Assembly (NCBI GenBank): GCA_003223975.1
Contig: QHXS01000091.1
Location: 1-41,219, forward strand
DNA: 41,219 nt
Reading direction: 5' to 3'
Source of the DNA: Acidobacteriota bacterium
GTDB lineage: Bacteria > Acidobacteriota > Blastocatellia > Pyrinomonadales > Pyrinomonadaceae
A program made the position numbers and the translations under genes. Under the pieces are notes generated by a model. The model was not told where the DNA came from and ran no database searches. It saw nothing but the letters and a program-made list of their open reading frames with translations. This document shows positions 9,774-17,545 of this stretch, in pieces (the first letter of the stretch is position 1; each line of letters starts with the position of its first letter).

Positions 9774-9790
9774 AATTGGTATAACCAATT
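9774..9790. promoter_or_regulatory. GntR/FadR-type operator palindrome
   Basis: AATTGGT-ATA-ACCAATT is a perfect 7+3+7 palindrome about 170 bases upstream of the receptor start. It matches the general GntR/FadR-subfamily operator form (TGGTnnnACCA core, as for PdhR-type sites). No GntR gene lies in this window, so the regulator must be encoded elsewhere. Confidence 0.6.
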
Positions 9791-9937
9791 TTCTAAGGCA
9801 ACTAATCGCTGCTAAACCTGTCCGATATCAACTGTCAATGAAGCTCCAATTGAAACGAATGTCTGATCTCTTTCAAGCCGAGCAAGGCTGATATTGCATG
9901 CCCTTTTTAAAGATCGGCGATGGGAATCTATAAATAT

Positions 9938-9951
9938 TGTTACCGATAACA
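9938..9951. promoter_or_regulatory. LacI-family operator 1 upstream of receptor
   Basis: TGTTACCGATAACA is a near-palindrome (TGTTA/TAACA arms, CG at the centre), typical of LacI-family operators. The same word recurs 23 bases away and, with variation, at the lacI/GH28 divergent promoter in this window. Confidence 0.7.
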
Positions 9952-9960
9952 AAAAATTAG

Positions 9961-9974
9961 TTTTACCGATAACA
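9961..9974. promoter_or_regulatory. LacI-family operator 2 upstream of receptor
   Basis: TTTTACCGATAACA matches operator 1 at 13 of 14 positions. Centre-to-centre spacing is 23 bp, about two helical turns, which favours binding on one DNA face. A TTGACA hexamer on the minus strand (9989-9994) lies just upstream, so bound repressor would cover the core promoter region of a receptor transcript with a leader of about 350 nt. Confidence 0.68.
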
Positions 9975-10047
9975 TTTTTTTAATATCTTGTCAATCGAAA
10001 AAGTTTGGATTGGTAAATTTCGGCAAAAGCGGTGACCGTCGAATCGA

Positions 10048-11040
10048 TCAGGTTCGTCGCTGTCGCAGTTGGTCAACTGCGACAGCAGCAACAATAATAG
10101 CCCCGATGATTATCTCCTGAACATAATTAGGCCATCCCATCTGCTGGCAGCCGTTACGCAAAAACGCCATTATCATCGCACCGATCATAGTGCCAAGGAT
10201 GGCCCCTTGCCCGCCGCTCAGACTGCCGCCGCCAATGACCACCGCCGCAATAATATCAAGCTCGGCCCCGGCCGCCACGGTCGGATCACCCTGTCGAAGC
10301 CGCGACATCTGCATCACGCCCGACAGGCCGAAGAAGAGTCCGCCCAACGAGTAGATCCAGATCCGAAGCCTTTTCGTTGGAATACCGCACGCGCGGGCCG
10401 CCTCCTCATTCGACCCGATGGCAAAAACCCTTCGGCCGAAGATCGTGTTACGCAAAACGACTACCATTAAGACGGCGAGAAAGATCGCGATCCAGACTCC
10501 AGGAGCCAACAACAGCCACGGTGGATTCGGAAATGTGACGACAAGATCGTTGATCCAAGTTTGCGAAACATTAACCGGCTGTTGATCGGCCAGCCATTTT
10601 GCGACGCCGCGTACAACCCCGAGCATTCCCAGGGTAGCGATGAATGGAACAACGCGTAGCCCAGTGATGACAAATCCGTTTGCAAGTCCGACGATCGCGC
10701 CGGCCATGATCCCGGCGAAGACGGCGACAACGGGTTCGAACCCGGCGTTCACGGTAAGCGCTGTAACGACGCTAGACAAGGCGATTGTCGAGCCGACCGA
10801 GAGGTCGATGCCGCCGCTAATGATAATGATCGTCATGCCGATCGCGCTCACCGCGACAATAACAGTTTGCGAAAGCACGACCCTGATATTAAAAGGTGAG
10901 AGATATTTTTCAGGGCTTCCGGTTAAAATGGAAAAGGCTAATATGACGAGCGCAAGTCCAAGGAACGGGCCGAGGAGGGTTATCCACGTCCGCATAATGC
11001 CGGAGATCGTCTTCGCGGATGTCGATATATGGGTATCCAT
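10048..11040 (-). CDS. Sugar ABC transporter permease, CUT2 (RbsC-like)
   Basis: 330 aa, the usual length for RbsC/AraH-type permeases. It is strongly hydrophobic with about eight to ten predicted membrane spans, and carries the family's conserved stretches: MTIIIISGGIDLSVGSTIALSS, GLANGFVITGLRVVPFIATLGM, IGSNEEAARACGI (the cytoplasmic EAA-like loop) and DIIAAVVIGGGSLSGGQG. CUT2 permeases import monosaccharides such as ribose, xylose or rhamnose. The ATG lies 12 bases after the ATPase stop. Only one permease gene is seen; it presumably acts as a homodimer, as RbsC does. The substrate is unknown, but the pectin context suggests a pectin-derived monosaccharide. Confidence 0.88.
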   Translation of the reverse strand: MDTHISTSAKTISGIMRTWITLLGPFLGLALVILAFSILTGSPEKYLSPFNIRVVLSQTVIVAVSAIGMTIIIISGGIDLSVGSTIALSSVVTALTVNAGFEPVVAVFAGIMAGAIVGLANGFVITGLRVVPFIATLGMLGVVRGVAKWLADQQPVNVSQTWINDLVVTFPNPPWLLLAPGVWIAIFLAVLMVVVLRNTIFGRRVFAIGSNEEAARACGIPTKRLRIWIYSLGGLFFGLSGVMQMSRLRQGDPTVAAGAELDIIAAVVIGGGSLSGGQGAILGTMIGAMIMAFLRNGCQQMGWPNYVQEIIIGAIIVAAVAVDQLRQRRT

Positions 11041-11052
11041 CGATGGGACAGT

Positions 11053-12546
11053 CTAATTGCTGCCGATGGCTTCCTGAAGAACAGATTCAGGCGTCCATTC
11101 GGAGATCTTACGGGTACGCGATAGCCGGCCGCGGCTCATAACTGCCAAGCGATCGCACATCCCAAAAAGTTCTGGAAGATACGAGCTTATCATCAAGACC
11201 GCTTTGCCACCGGCTGCGCACCGAGCGATCGCTTCGTAGACCTGTGCCTTGCTGACGATGTCAATGCCTCGCGTCGGCTCATCGAGAAGCAGTACTTCTG
11301 CATTCTGATGGATCAATCGAGCGACGGCGACCTTTTGCTGGTTTCCACCCGATAGTTCTTTCAGAGGTTGGGCGGGCCCGGCGGCCTTTATTCCTACTTG
11401 GGCGATCATTTCCTCAGACCGCCTTCTCTGCTTTGAAAGGTCGAGCCACCCAAAACGAGAACATGACGACCATCGCGTGATCGTAATGTTGTCGGCGACC
11501 GAGAGGCTAAGAGCGAGGCCCTCCCGTTTTCGATCTTCGCTTAAGTAGCCGATGCCCTGTGAAATTCGAGATGCTGGCGTTCCGCACGTGGCTTGTGATT
11601 CGTTGCCCCGAACCGTGACCGTGCCGGACGCGGCATCTACAAGCCTGAAAATTGCCCGCACCATATCGCTCCGGCCGGATCCCATCAAACCCGCAATACC
11701 CAGGATCTCTCCGCGTCGCAACTCAAGATTTGCTGACCTAAGAGCTGGCGGCGACGAGAGATCCTTGACCTTTAGCACAGTCTCGCGCTCCTCATTGATC
11801 GTTCGCTTCGGAAACAGGTTCTTGACCGTTCGGCCTACCATATGTGAGACCAAGAATTGATCCGAAACCTCGCCGATCTTGCCTTGGGCAACGCTCTTTC
11901 CATCGCGCAAAACGGTAAAATTGTCTGCGATCTCGCGGATCTCCTCAAGAAAATGGCTGATATAAATAATGCTCGCGCCGTCGGCCTTGAGGCTTCGTAT
12001 CAAACCAAAAAGACGTTCGACGTCATGCCGTTGAAGGCTGCTGGTCGGTTCGTCCATAAGGAGGATTCGCGAATTCGAGGCAACGGCCCGACAGATCTCA
12101 ATTACCTGCTGAGCTGCGATTGAAAGTTCACCGATCGTAGCTTCCGGGCGAATATCCGGGTGGTCAAAATTTTCAAGCACTGAACGCGCCCGTTTGTGCA
12201 ACGCCTTTTTATCGAACCAACCGAAACGGAAATTCTCGATTCCCATCAAGATATTTTCTGCTACGGAGAGATGAGGTGCGAGCATCAATTCCTGATGGAT
12301 TAGCGAGATCCCGCATCGGCGAGCGTCGAGAGAATCGACGGGACTATATGGCATTCGCCCGAGCTCCATCGACCCTCCGTCCGGCCTGAACGCTCCGTGA
12401 AGTATGTTCATCAGCGTGCTCTTGCCCGCGCCGTTTTCTCCGATAAGCGCATGAACCTCGCCCTCATGCAAGTCAAGGTCTATGCCGTCGAGAGCAACAG
12501 TAGGGCCAAAGTGTTTGACTATTTCACGAAGCTGCAGGATCGGCAT
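11053..12546 (-). CDS. Sugar ABC transporter ATP-binding protein, CUT2 (RbsA-like)
   Basis: 497 aa. I place the start at ATG 12546 (MPILQLREIVKHFG), the usual N-terminus of this family; the track's longer version would begin within lacI. Two tandem ATPase domains are visible: the first with Walker A GENGAGKST, Walker B LLMDEPTS and a switch His in YISH; the second with a degenerate P-loop (GLMGSGRSD), full signature LSGGNQQKVAVARLI and LLLDEPTRGID. That asymmetry is normal for RbsA/MglA/XylG. It is co-directional with lacI (25-base gap) and the permease. No periplasmic binding protein gene is found next to it, which is unusual for a CUT2 operon. Confidence 0.9.
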   Translation of the reverse strand: MPILQLREIVKHFGPTVALDGIDLDLHEGEVHALIGENGAGKSTLMNILHGAFRPDGGSMELGRMPYSPVDSLDARRCGISLIHQELMLAPHLSVAENILMGIENFRFGWFDKKALHKRARSVLENFDHPDIRPEATIGELSIAAQQVIEICRAVASNSRILLMDEPTSSLQRHDVERLFGLIRSLKADGASIIYISHFLEEIREIADNFTVLRDGKSVAQGKIGEVSDQFLVSHMVGRTVKNLFPKRTINEERETVLKVKDLSSPPALRSANLELRRGEILGIAGLMGSGRSDMVRAIFRLVDAASGTVTVRGNESQATCGTPASRISQGIGYLSEDRKREGLALSLSVADNITITRWSSCSRFGWLDLSKQRRRSEEMIAQVGIKAAGPAQPLKELSGGNQQKVAVARLIHQNAEVLLLDEPTRGIDIVSKAQVYEAIARCAAGGKAVLMISSYLPELFGMCDRLAVMSRGRLSRTRKISEWTPESVLQEAIGSN

Positions 12547-12571
12547 GTCTCGTCCGCGTCGACGAAGTTTA

Positions 12572-13624
12572 TTAGTTTTTCTGCGGTGAAAGCTGACTGG
12601 CGACCACAATCGAACTGGTCATTGCGCCGCACGAACTCCGCACTACTAGGCTTGGTGACAGAATCATCTTCTGATGCGTGATATCGTGTCCGTTCCCTTC
12701 GATTAATTGTATGAGCAATCGAACCGCCGCCTGTCCCATTTCGCCTCGAGACCAGGAAACAGTCGTCAACGGGACCCTAAGCATATCCCCGTAATGAATA
12801 TTACCTCCGCCGACCATTGCAATATCCTTGCCGACAACAATGTCGGCTTCATGAAGAGCCTGCATCGCCCCGATGGCCGCTGGATCATTCACGGCGAAGA
12901 TAGCTGTTGGAAGATCACCTCCTTCGATCCATGCTTGCATTGCCCGATAACCATCAGTTTCCATCAGCCCACACTCGCGGACCAACGCTTCATTGTAATT
13001 TATGTCATTTGCCGATAAAGCCTTCCTGTATCCTTCCAGCCGTTTCTTACTGGTTGATGTGATGGTCCCGCGCAGGTGACCGATCCTGCGGTGCCCAAGC
13101 CGAATCAGATGTTCGGTCGCAAGCATTCCCACCTCGACATCGTCCGTCAAGACCATAGGACAATCTAATCCGTCAAGAGTACGGTCGATGAGAACGATCT
13201 TCGTTCCGTCTTCGATCATGTCGGCATACAAGCCCGCTTTCGACGCCGGCGCGCACGGTGCGATGATCAGTCCATCCGTGCGAGACCGCAATGCTTCGAC
13301 CTCGCTGAGTTCGCGAGCGACGTATTCTTCCGAGTTGCCGATCACGATCTGATATTTAGCGGAACGTGCAACGGCGCCGATCCCGTGAAGGATCTCGGCA
13401 AAGTAAGAGTGCATTAGGTCCGGCACGATCACGCCGATCAAATAAGAGCGGTTGGTGGCCAGTGCCCGGGCGAAATGATTTGGTTGATAGTTTAGCCGGC
13501 GGGATACCTCAAGCACGCGATCGCGGGTCTTTGCCTTAACCAACGGGTCGTTATTTATGGCGCGCGAAACGGTCATCTTTGAAAGACCAAGCTCACGTGC
13601 TATGTCGGCAAGGGTTGCGCCCAT
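12572..13624 (-). CDS. LacI-family transcriptional regulator of the pectin locus
   Basis: 350 aa. The N-terminal helix-turn-helix is textbook LacI: TLADIARELGLSKMTVSRAINND (about 4-26) and the hinge motif NYQPNHFARAL (about 50-60). A periplasmic-binding-like effector domain follows (SYLIGVIVPDLMHSYFAEIL, LIDRTLDGLDCPMV, GHLRGT, AIFAVNDPAAIGAMQAL). It heads the lacI-ABC operon and is divergent from GH28. Operator-like near-palindromes overlap its own promoter and lie upstream of the receptor, so autoregulation and control of the locus are likely. The inducer is probably a sugar released by these enzymes (inference). Confidence 0.9.
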   Translation of the reverse strand: MGATLADIARELGLSKMTVSRAINNDPLVKAKTRDRVLEVSRRLNYQPNHFARALATNRSYLIGVIVPDLMHSYFAEILHGIGAVARSAKYQIVIGNSEEYVARELSEVEALRSRTDGLIIAPCAPASKAGLYADMIEDGTKIVLIDRTLDGLDCPMVLTDDVEVGMLATEHLIRLGHRRIGHLRGTITSTSKKRLEGYRKALSANDINYNEALVRECGLMETDGYRAMQAWIEGGDLPTAIFAVNDPAAIGAMQALHEADIVVGKDIAMVGGGNIHYGDMLRVPLTTVSWSRGEMGQAAVRLLIQLIEGNGHDITHQKMILSPSLVVRSSCGAMTSSIVVASQLSPQKN

Positions 13625-13634
13625 GAATACACTA

Positions 13635-13648
13635 TGTTACCGGTATAA
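13635..13648. promoter_or_regulatory. LacI-family operator at the lacI promoter
   Basis: TGTTACCGGTATAA contains the core TTACCGGTA and resembles the sites at 9938 and 9961. It lies 10 bases upstream of the lacI ATG and overlaps a minus-strand TATTAT (-10-like, 13645-13650), which fits autorepression. A weaker relative (AAGTAACGATATCC, 13661-13674) lies between this and the next site. Confidence 0.6.
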
Positions 13649-13703
13649 TAGATTTCAATCAAGTAACGATATCCACTGCCGGAATTCAGTGTGATAAATA
13701 TAG

Positions 13704-13717
13704 TTTTAACGGTAACA
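13704..13717. promoter_or_regulatory. LacI-family operator at the GH28 promoter
   Basis: TTTTAACGGTAACA carries one good TAACA arm and the central CGG of the other sites. It lies about 58 bases upstream of the GH28 start codon, directly after a TATAGT -10-like hexamer (13699-13704), where bound repressor would block transcription. Confidence 0.58.
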
Positions 13718-13774
13718 TTCACAGGAAGAATCGAATCCCGGAATCAGGATTGCCTTACCAATAGGAGAGCCTTT

Positions 13775-15463
13775 ATGAAAATAAGATCAAGAACTCTGCC
13801 CGTAAGCCTATTACTGGCAGTATTAACAGTCTCGGGCTGGCCGCAAGATCCTAACAAAGTGGCATCGTCGAAGGATCGCCTAGCCGCTCCTCCCTCTGCC
13901 GTCTTTACCAATTCATTTGACGTCCGCGTATTTGGCGCCAAGGGCGATGGCAAGGCTCTCGACTCACCGGCCATCAACCAGGCAATAGAGACCGCTGCAG
14001 CGAAAGGCGGCGGTACGGTTTTCTTTCCCCCCGGGACGTATCGCAGCTTTTCGATCCGGCTGAAAAGCAACATTACGCTGTATTTTGATCAGGGTTCAAC
14101 CTTGCTGGCGGCCAGCCCAAACGACGGCGATGGAAAATACGATGAGCCTGAGCCCAATCCGTGGAGTAAGTATCAGGATTTCGGTCATACGCATTGGCAC
14201 AACAGCCTCATCTGGGGTGAGAACCTCGAGAACGTTTCGATCCTTGGACCGGGACTTATTTGGGGCAAAGGGCTTGTACGAAGCGGAGGACAATCGCGAA
14301 ACCAGGCACAAAATGACGCCCTTCAGGACGTTAAGACGGTTACACCGGAAACGCCCTTTGGTTATCCGAACCCGCGCGATACGGTCGAAACGGGTTGGGG
14401 GAATAAGGCGATAAGCCTCAAACTCTGCCGCAATGTGATAATCCGTGACGTTTCCATTTTAGAGGGCGGTCATTTTGCGATCCTCGCAACCGGTGTCGAC
14501 AATCTTACGATCGACAATCTCAAGATCGACACAAACCGTGACGGGATCGACATAGATGCCTGTAGACATGTACGGATTTCGAATACGACAGTCAATTCAC
14601 CATTCGATGATGCGATATGTCTGAAAAGCTCGCATGGGTTGGGCTTTGCGCGGGCGACCGAGAATGTGACTATCACTAATTGTTCCGTCAGCGGTTATGA
14701 CGTTGGGACTTTTTTGGACGGCACATACAAACGCGAATACAACCGATACAGCCACAGTAGTCCGACCGGGAGGATAAAGTTCGGCACGGAATCGAATGGT
14801 GGTTTCAAGAATATAACGATTAGCAATTGTGTTTTTGATTATTCGCGCGGCCTCGCTCTTGAAACCGTGGACGGCGGGTTGCTCGAGGATGTCACGATCA
14901 GCAATATAACGATGCGTGACGTTGTGAATGCCCCTATTTTCCTTCGCCTTGGCAAGCGAAACCGTGGCCCGAAAGAAACGTTGACGGAGGGTAAGCTGCG
15001 CCGCGTGATGCTGAGCAATTTTGTGATTTACAACGCCGACCCGAAATACGGCTCGATCATCAGCGGCGTTCCGGGCAACGACATCGAAGATGTGCGATTT
15101 AACAACATTCGCATTTATTACCAGGGCGGCGGCACAAAGGAACAGGCAGCTCTCCAGCCGCCGGAAAAGGAGATCGACTATCCGGAGCCTGTCATGTTTG
15201 GCGAGATTCCTGCGTATGGATTTTTCATACGCCACGTAAAAGGCTTGACAATGACCGACGTCGAGGTCAGTTATATGAAGGACGATCTGCGGCCTCCGTT
15301 CATGCTCGATGATGTAAAAGGCGCCGATTTTCATCGGGTGAGGGCACAACGGATGCCGAACGGCTCCATGTTCGTTTTGAAGAACGTTTTCGATTTCACT
15401 ACAAATCAATGTTGGCTTTTGCCTGATCTTCAGCTCGCAAAAGTAGACCGAAGAAATCTTTAG
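13775..15463 (+). CDS. Glycoside hydrolase family 28 (polygalacturonase/rhamnogalacturonase-like), secreted
   Basis: 562 aa. The true start is ATG 13775, with AGGAGAG five bases upstream; the track's 13691 start would put an operator inside the gene. A signal peptide (MKIRSRTLPV..., to about residue 22) precedes a right-handed beta-helix. The pectate-lyase-3-like opening FDVRVFGAKGDGK is at 48-60. GH28 catalytic landmarks are NRDGID at 254-259 and the DDAICLKS box at 278-285, followed by a GRIKFGTES segment matching the family's R-I-K substrate motif. Successive IxNxTI/ITNCS turns are typical of the coil. The family hydrolyses galacturonan or rhamnogalacturonan backbones; endo or exo action cannot be read from sequence alone. 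It is divergent from lacI and shares its operator region. Confidence 0.88.
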   Translation: MKIRSRTLPVSLLLAVLTVSGWPQDPNKVASSKDRLAAPPSAVFTNSFDVRVFGAKGDGKALDSPAINQAIETAAAKGGGTVFFPPGTYRSFSIRLKSNITLYFDQGSTLLAASPNDGDGKYDEPEPNPWSKYQDFGHTHWHNSLIWGENLENVSILGPGLIWGKGLVRSGGQSRNQAQNDALQDVKTVTPETPFGYPNPRDTVETGWGNKAISLKLCRNVIIRDVSILEGGHFAILATGVDNLTIDNLKIDTNRDGIDIDACRHVRISNTTVNSPFDDAICLKSSHGLGFARATENVTITNCSVSGYDVGTFLDGTYKREYNRYSHSSPTGRIKFGTESNGGFKNITISNCVFDYSRGLALETVDGGLLEDVTISNITMRDVVNAPIFLRLGKRNRGPKETLTEGKLRRVMLSNFVIYNADPKYGSIISGVPGNDIEDVRFNNIRIYYQGGGTKEQAALQPPEKEIDYPEPVMFGEIPAYGFFIRHVKGLTMTDVEVSYMKDDLRPPFMLDDVKGADFHRVRAQRMPNGSMFVLKNVFDFTTNQCWLLPDLQLAKVDRRNL

Positions 15464-15927
15464 ACCCTTGGAATTGCTTTATTTTCCTGTCTTGTCAATC
15501 CGCTTTGTTTGATGGACCACTGTTACTCGGAATCGGAACTCGACCGCTTCAAAGCTCTACGTTCCTCTCCCAAGGTTAAACGGTTTGCTAAAGATCGCTC
15601 GTAAATTGAATTGGGCCGACAGCATTACCGGTCGCTCGACATACCCGTTATTTCGTTAAATCGGGCTGCTGGAGTGCTCCAGCGACTCATGGTGCGTATC
15701 GACAGTACAAGAAGCGACGAACAGGGGGGGTCGCCGATCTGTTCGGTGCGGGCGATTATTTATGCCTTCGGGCCGCGGATCGCCCAGAAGCGTGGCGCCG
15801 TGCAGGCGGGCGGCGTGTGAATACTTGGCAAGCTCCAGCTTACCGAGTATCACACACTTATTGTGTGCAGATATGTGTGCAAGCGATACTGACAATTCAA
15901 TGTATCGATCGCAGGGGTTGTATTTAC
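15464..15927. other. Intergenic stretch, no gene supported
   Basis: These 464 bases separate GH28 from tRNA-Thr. The short ORFs in either strand have no recognisable motif and one is an antisense read-through of the tRNA. A short direct repeat (TGTGTGCA-gata-TGTGTGCA, around 15860-15880) is visible. I see no integrase remnant that I could defend, and no clear terminator after GH28. Confidence 0.5.
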
Positions 15928-16003
15928 TGGAGCCGCCCGTCGGATTTGAACCGACGACCTTTCGATTACGAATCGAATGCTCTACCAACTGAGCTAGGGC
16001 GGC
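15928..16003 (-). tRNA. tRNA-Thr (anticodon CGT), CCA encoded
   Basis: The reverse strand folds as a cloverleaf: acceptor GCCGCCC pairs with GGGCGGC, the D-arm is AGCTCAGTTGGTAGAGC, the anticodon stem TTCGA/TCGAA encloses loop TTCGTAA (anticodon CGT), and the T-arm contains GGTTCAAATCC. Discriminator U is followed by encoded CCA at 15928-15930. Confidence 0.95.
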
Positions 16004-16151
16004 TTGAGTGGTGGAAATGCCGAAGAACCGGAACGAAAGCCGAATTTCAGAATATACTTTTCCGTATCGGGTTGTGTCAAGGAAGTGGCAGGGGTGAGCG
16101 AACGCCGTTTCCGCCGTCCGATAAAATTCAAATTAACAAAAATAAACCTTG

Positions 16152-16748
16152 ATGTCCGAAAGGCCAAGAAAAGATTCGATCTCTACGAAGACAACGGCTG
16201 CGGCGCTCATTGTTTGTTCGGCAATCGCCGCTGCAATGGCAGGTGTGTTGCGGCTTGACGGTAGGGCATGGTGGTGCAAGCTCGGCGACAGAGCGATCTA
16301 CATAAACGATGCCTGGAACAGCAGCCACACCTCACAGCATTTTCTCGATCCATATTCCTTTACGCACATACTTCACGGCGTTTTGATGTTCTGGATCGCC
16401 GGGTCGATCTTCAAAAAGATCTCTCCTTATTGGCAGTTGACGATCGCGGCAGCTGCAGAAGCGGGCTGGGAGATCCTGGAGAACTCGAATTTCATCATCG
16501 AGAAATATCGCGCGAACACGGCCGCGCTGGATTATTTCGGGGATTCCATCGCGAATTCGGTCGGCGACTTGCTTGCATGTCTGATAGGGTTTTGGATCGC
16601 GGCAAAGCTTGGGTTATGGAAGTCGCTGGCGTTCTTTTTGGCCGTCGAATTGATACTGCTGTTTTGGATCAGAGACAGTCTTCTGCTTAGTATCGTGATG
16701 TTGATCTATCCGATAGATACGTTGAAAACCTGGCAGAACGGCGCGTAA
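16152..16748 (+). CDS. DUF2585 / UPF0314 family membrane protein
   Basis: 198 aa from ATG 16152; the track uses the TTG immediately before. A first membrane span near 20-35 is followed by the family's conserved block DGRAWWCKLG...WNSSHTSQHFLDPYSFTHILHG, then several more spans and the motif AEAGWEILENSNFIIEKYR...DYFGDSIANSVGDL, all typical of DUF2585. The conserved His, Glu and Asp residues in membrane segments suggest an enzymatic or metal-binding role, but no function is established for the family. No good Shine-Dalgarno is seen. It ends 3 bases from the convergent GrdB-like gene. Confidence 0.8.
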   Translation: MSERPRKDSISTKTTAAALIVCSAIAAAMAGVLRLDGRAWWCKLGDRAIYINDAWNSSHTSQHFLDPYSFTHILHGVLMFWIAGSIFKKISPYWQLTIAAAAEAGWEILENSNFIIEKYRANTAALDYFGDSIANSVGDLLACLIGFWIAAKLGLWKSLAFFLAVELILLFWIRDSLLLSIVMLIYPIDTLKTWQNGA

Positions 16749-16751
16749 AGT

Positions 16752-17543
16752 CTATCGCTCGCCGCGGGCAGCTTCGACGAGGGTCTCGATCTCGACGCCA
16801 AGTTTGCGGATCCCAGGCTGATCGAATGTTTCCATCCACCTTAGCGTTTCATCGAGCACTCTTAGTTGATGTTCACGCCAATTTGGAGAACCGGCTACCG
16901 AACCAAAATCACCCTCGTAATACGCCGTCCGTGGAGCACGCGTTTTCTCGGAGATAATCTTATCGACTGAAATCACAATAGTAGGAATCCCGCTTTGTTC
17001 AATGCCGCGTGCGACGATGCTTAGGGTTTGGTGACAAAGCCGCGAAGCCGGGATGAGAAGAGCTGCCTGCACTTCGTAACGATGCAACCGCTCGGCGATC
17101 CGCGGTGCGAGCTCGTCTGCGACGCGGACCGCATTTGGAATATAACTGCTCACGCTCCACCAACATTCATTTAGCCCGCCAATGACGGCATTGGCTTCAT
17201 ATTCGGTGAGTCGGTCGATCGGTACCTGTGCGTTACTGTCCGATTCAACGGCCGCCGGATCGTATCCTTTAGCCGAGAAACGAAGATCGGATGACGCGAC
17301 CTCGCGCGGTATTTCTCTAAATTGGGTATCGCCGTCTCGCGAGTCGATATCGAACGGATCTGTGCCGTCGATGTAAGCGCCGGCTGAACATATCAATCCG
17401 AGATTGAGCATTGGCAATGCGCGGCGAACAGGCGTGAGCACCGAATGTACGTTTTCTATGAAGGGGTAACCCGCGAGGCGTTCGTTCGCACTCCACCGCG
17501 AAAAGCGGGAATTGAATTCGCCAATTTTCTCAACCAATTCCAT
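16752..17543 (-). CDS. GrdB-like (glycine/sarcosine/betaine reductase selenoprotein B family) protein, non-selenocysteine
   Basis: 263 aa. The sequence follows the GrdB/PrdB pattern: LGLICSAGAYIDGTDPFD near 48-65, GDTQFREIP near 71-79, YDPAAVESDSNAQVPIDRL near 94-112, and LLIPASRLCHQTLSIVARGIEQSGIPT near 162-185. In true reductases the segment before CHQT carries selenocysteine; here it is PASRLCHQT with ordinary Cys170 and no in-frame TGA. Genuine amino-acid reductase activity is therefore doubtful, and its role is unknown. It follows the DUF4149 gene by 2 bases, so the two are co-transcribed. Confidence 0.7.
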   Translation of the reverse strand: MELVEKIGEFNSRFSRWSANERLAGYPFIENVHSVLTPVRRALPMLNLGLICSAGAYIDGTDPFDIDSRDGDTQFREIPREVASSDLRFSAKGYDPAAVESDSNAQVPIDRLTEYEANAVIGGLNECWWSVSSYIPNAVRVADELAPRIAERLHRYEVQAALLIPASRLCHQTLSIVARGIEQSGIPTIVISVDKIISEKTRAPRTAYYEGDFGSVAGSPNWREHQLRVLDETLRWMETFDQPGIRKLGVEIETLVEAARGER

Positions 17544-17545
17544 AG

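Noticed and set aside
13691-13774. Upstream start for GH28
   Set aside because: It would place a LacI operator within the coding region, gives no signal peptide, and ignores the strong AGGAGAG before the ATG at 13775.
15656-15988. 110-aa minus-strand ORF starting MVEHSIRNRKVVGSNPTGGS
   Set aside because: This is the well-known false translation of a tRNA gene; its start lies inside tRNA-Thr and the rest has no family pattern.
15840-16003. tRNA-Thr as a genomic-island attachment site
   Set aside because: No integrase, no second copy of the tRNA 3' end and no foreign gene block follow; flanking genes look native.
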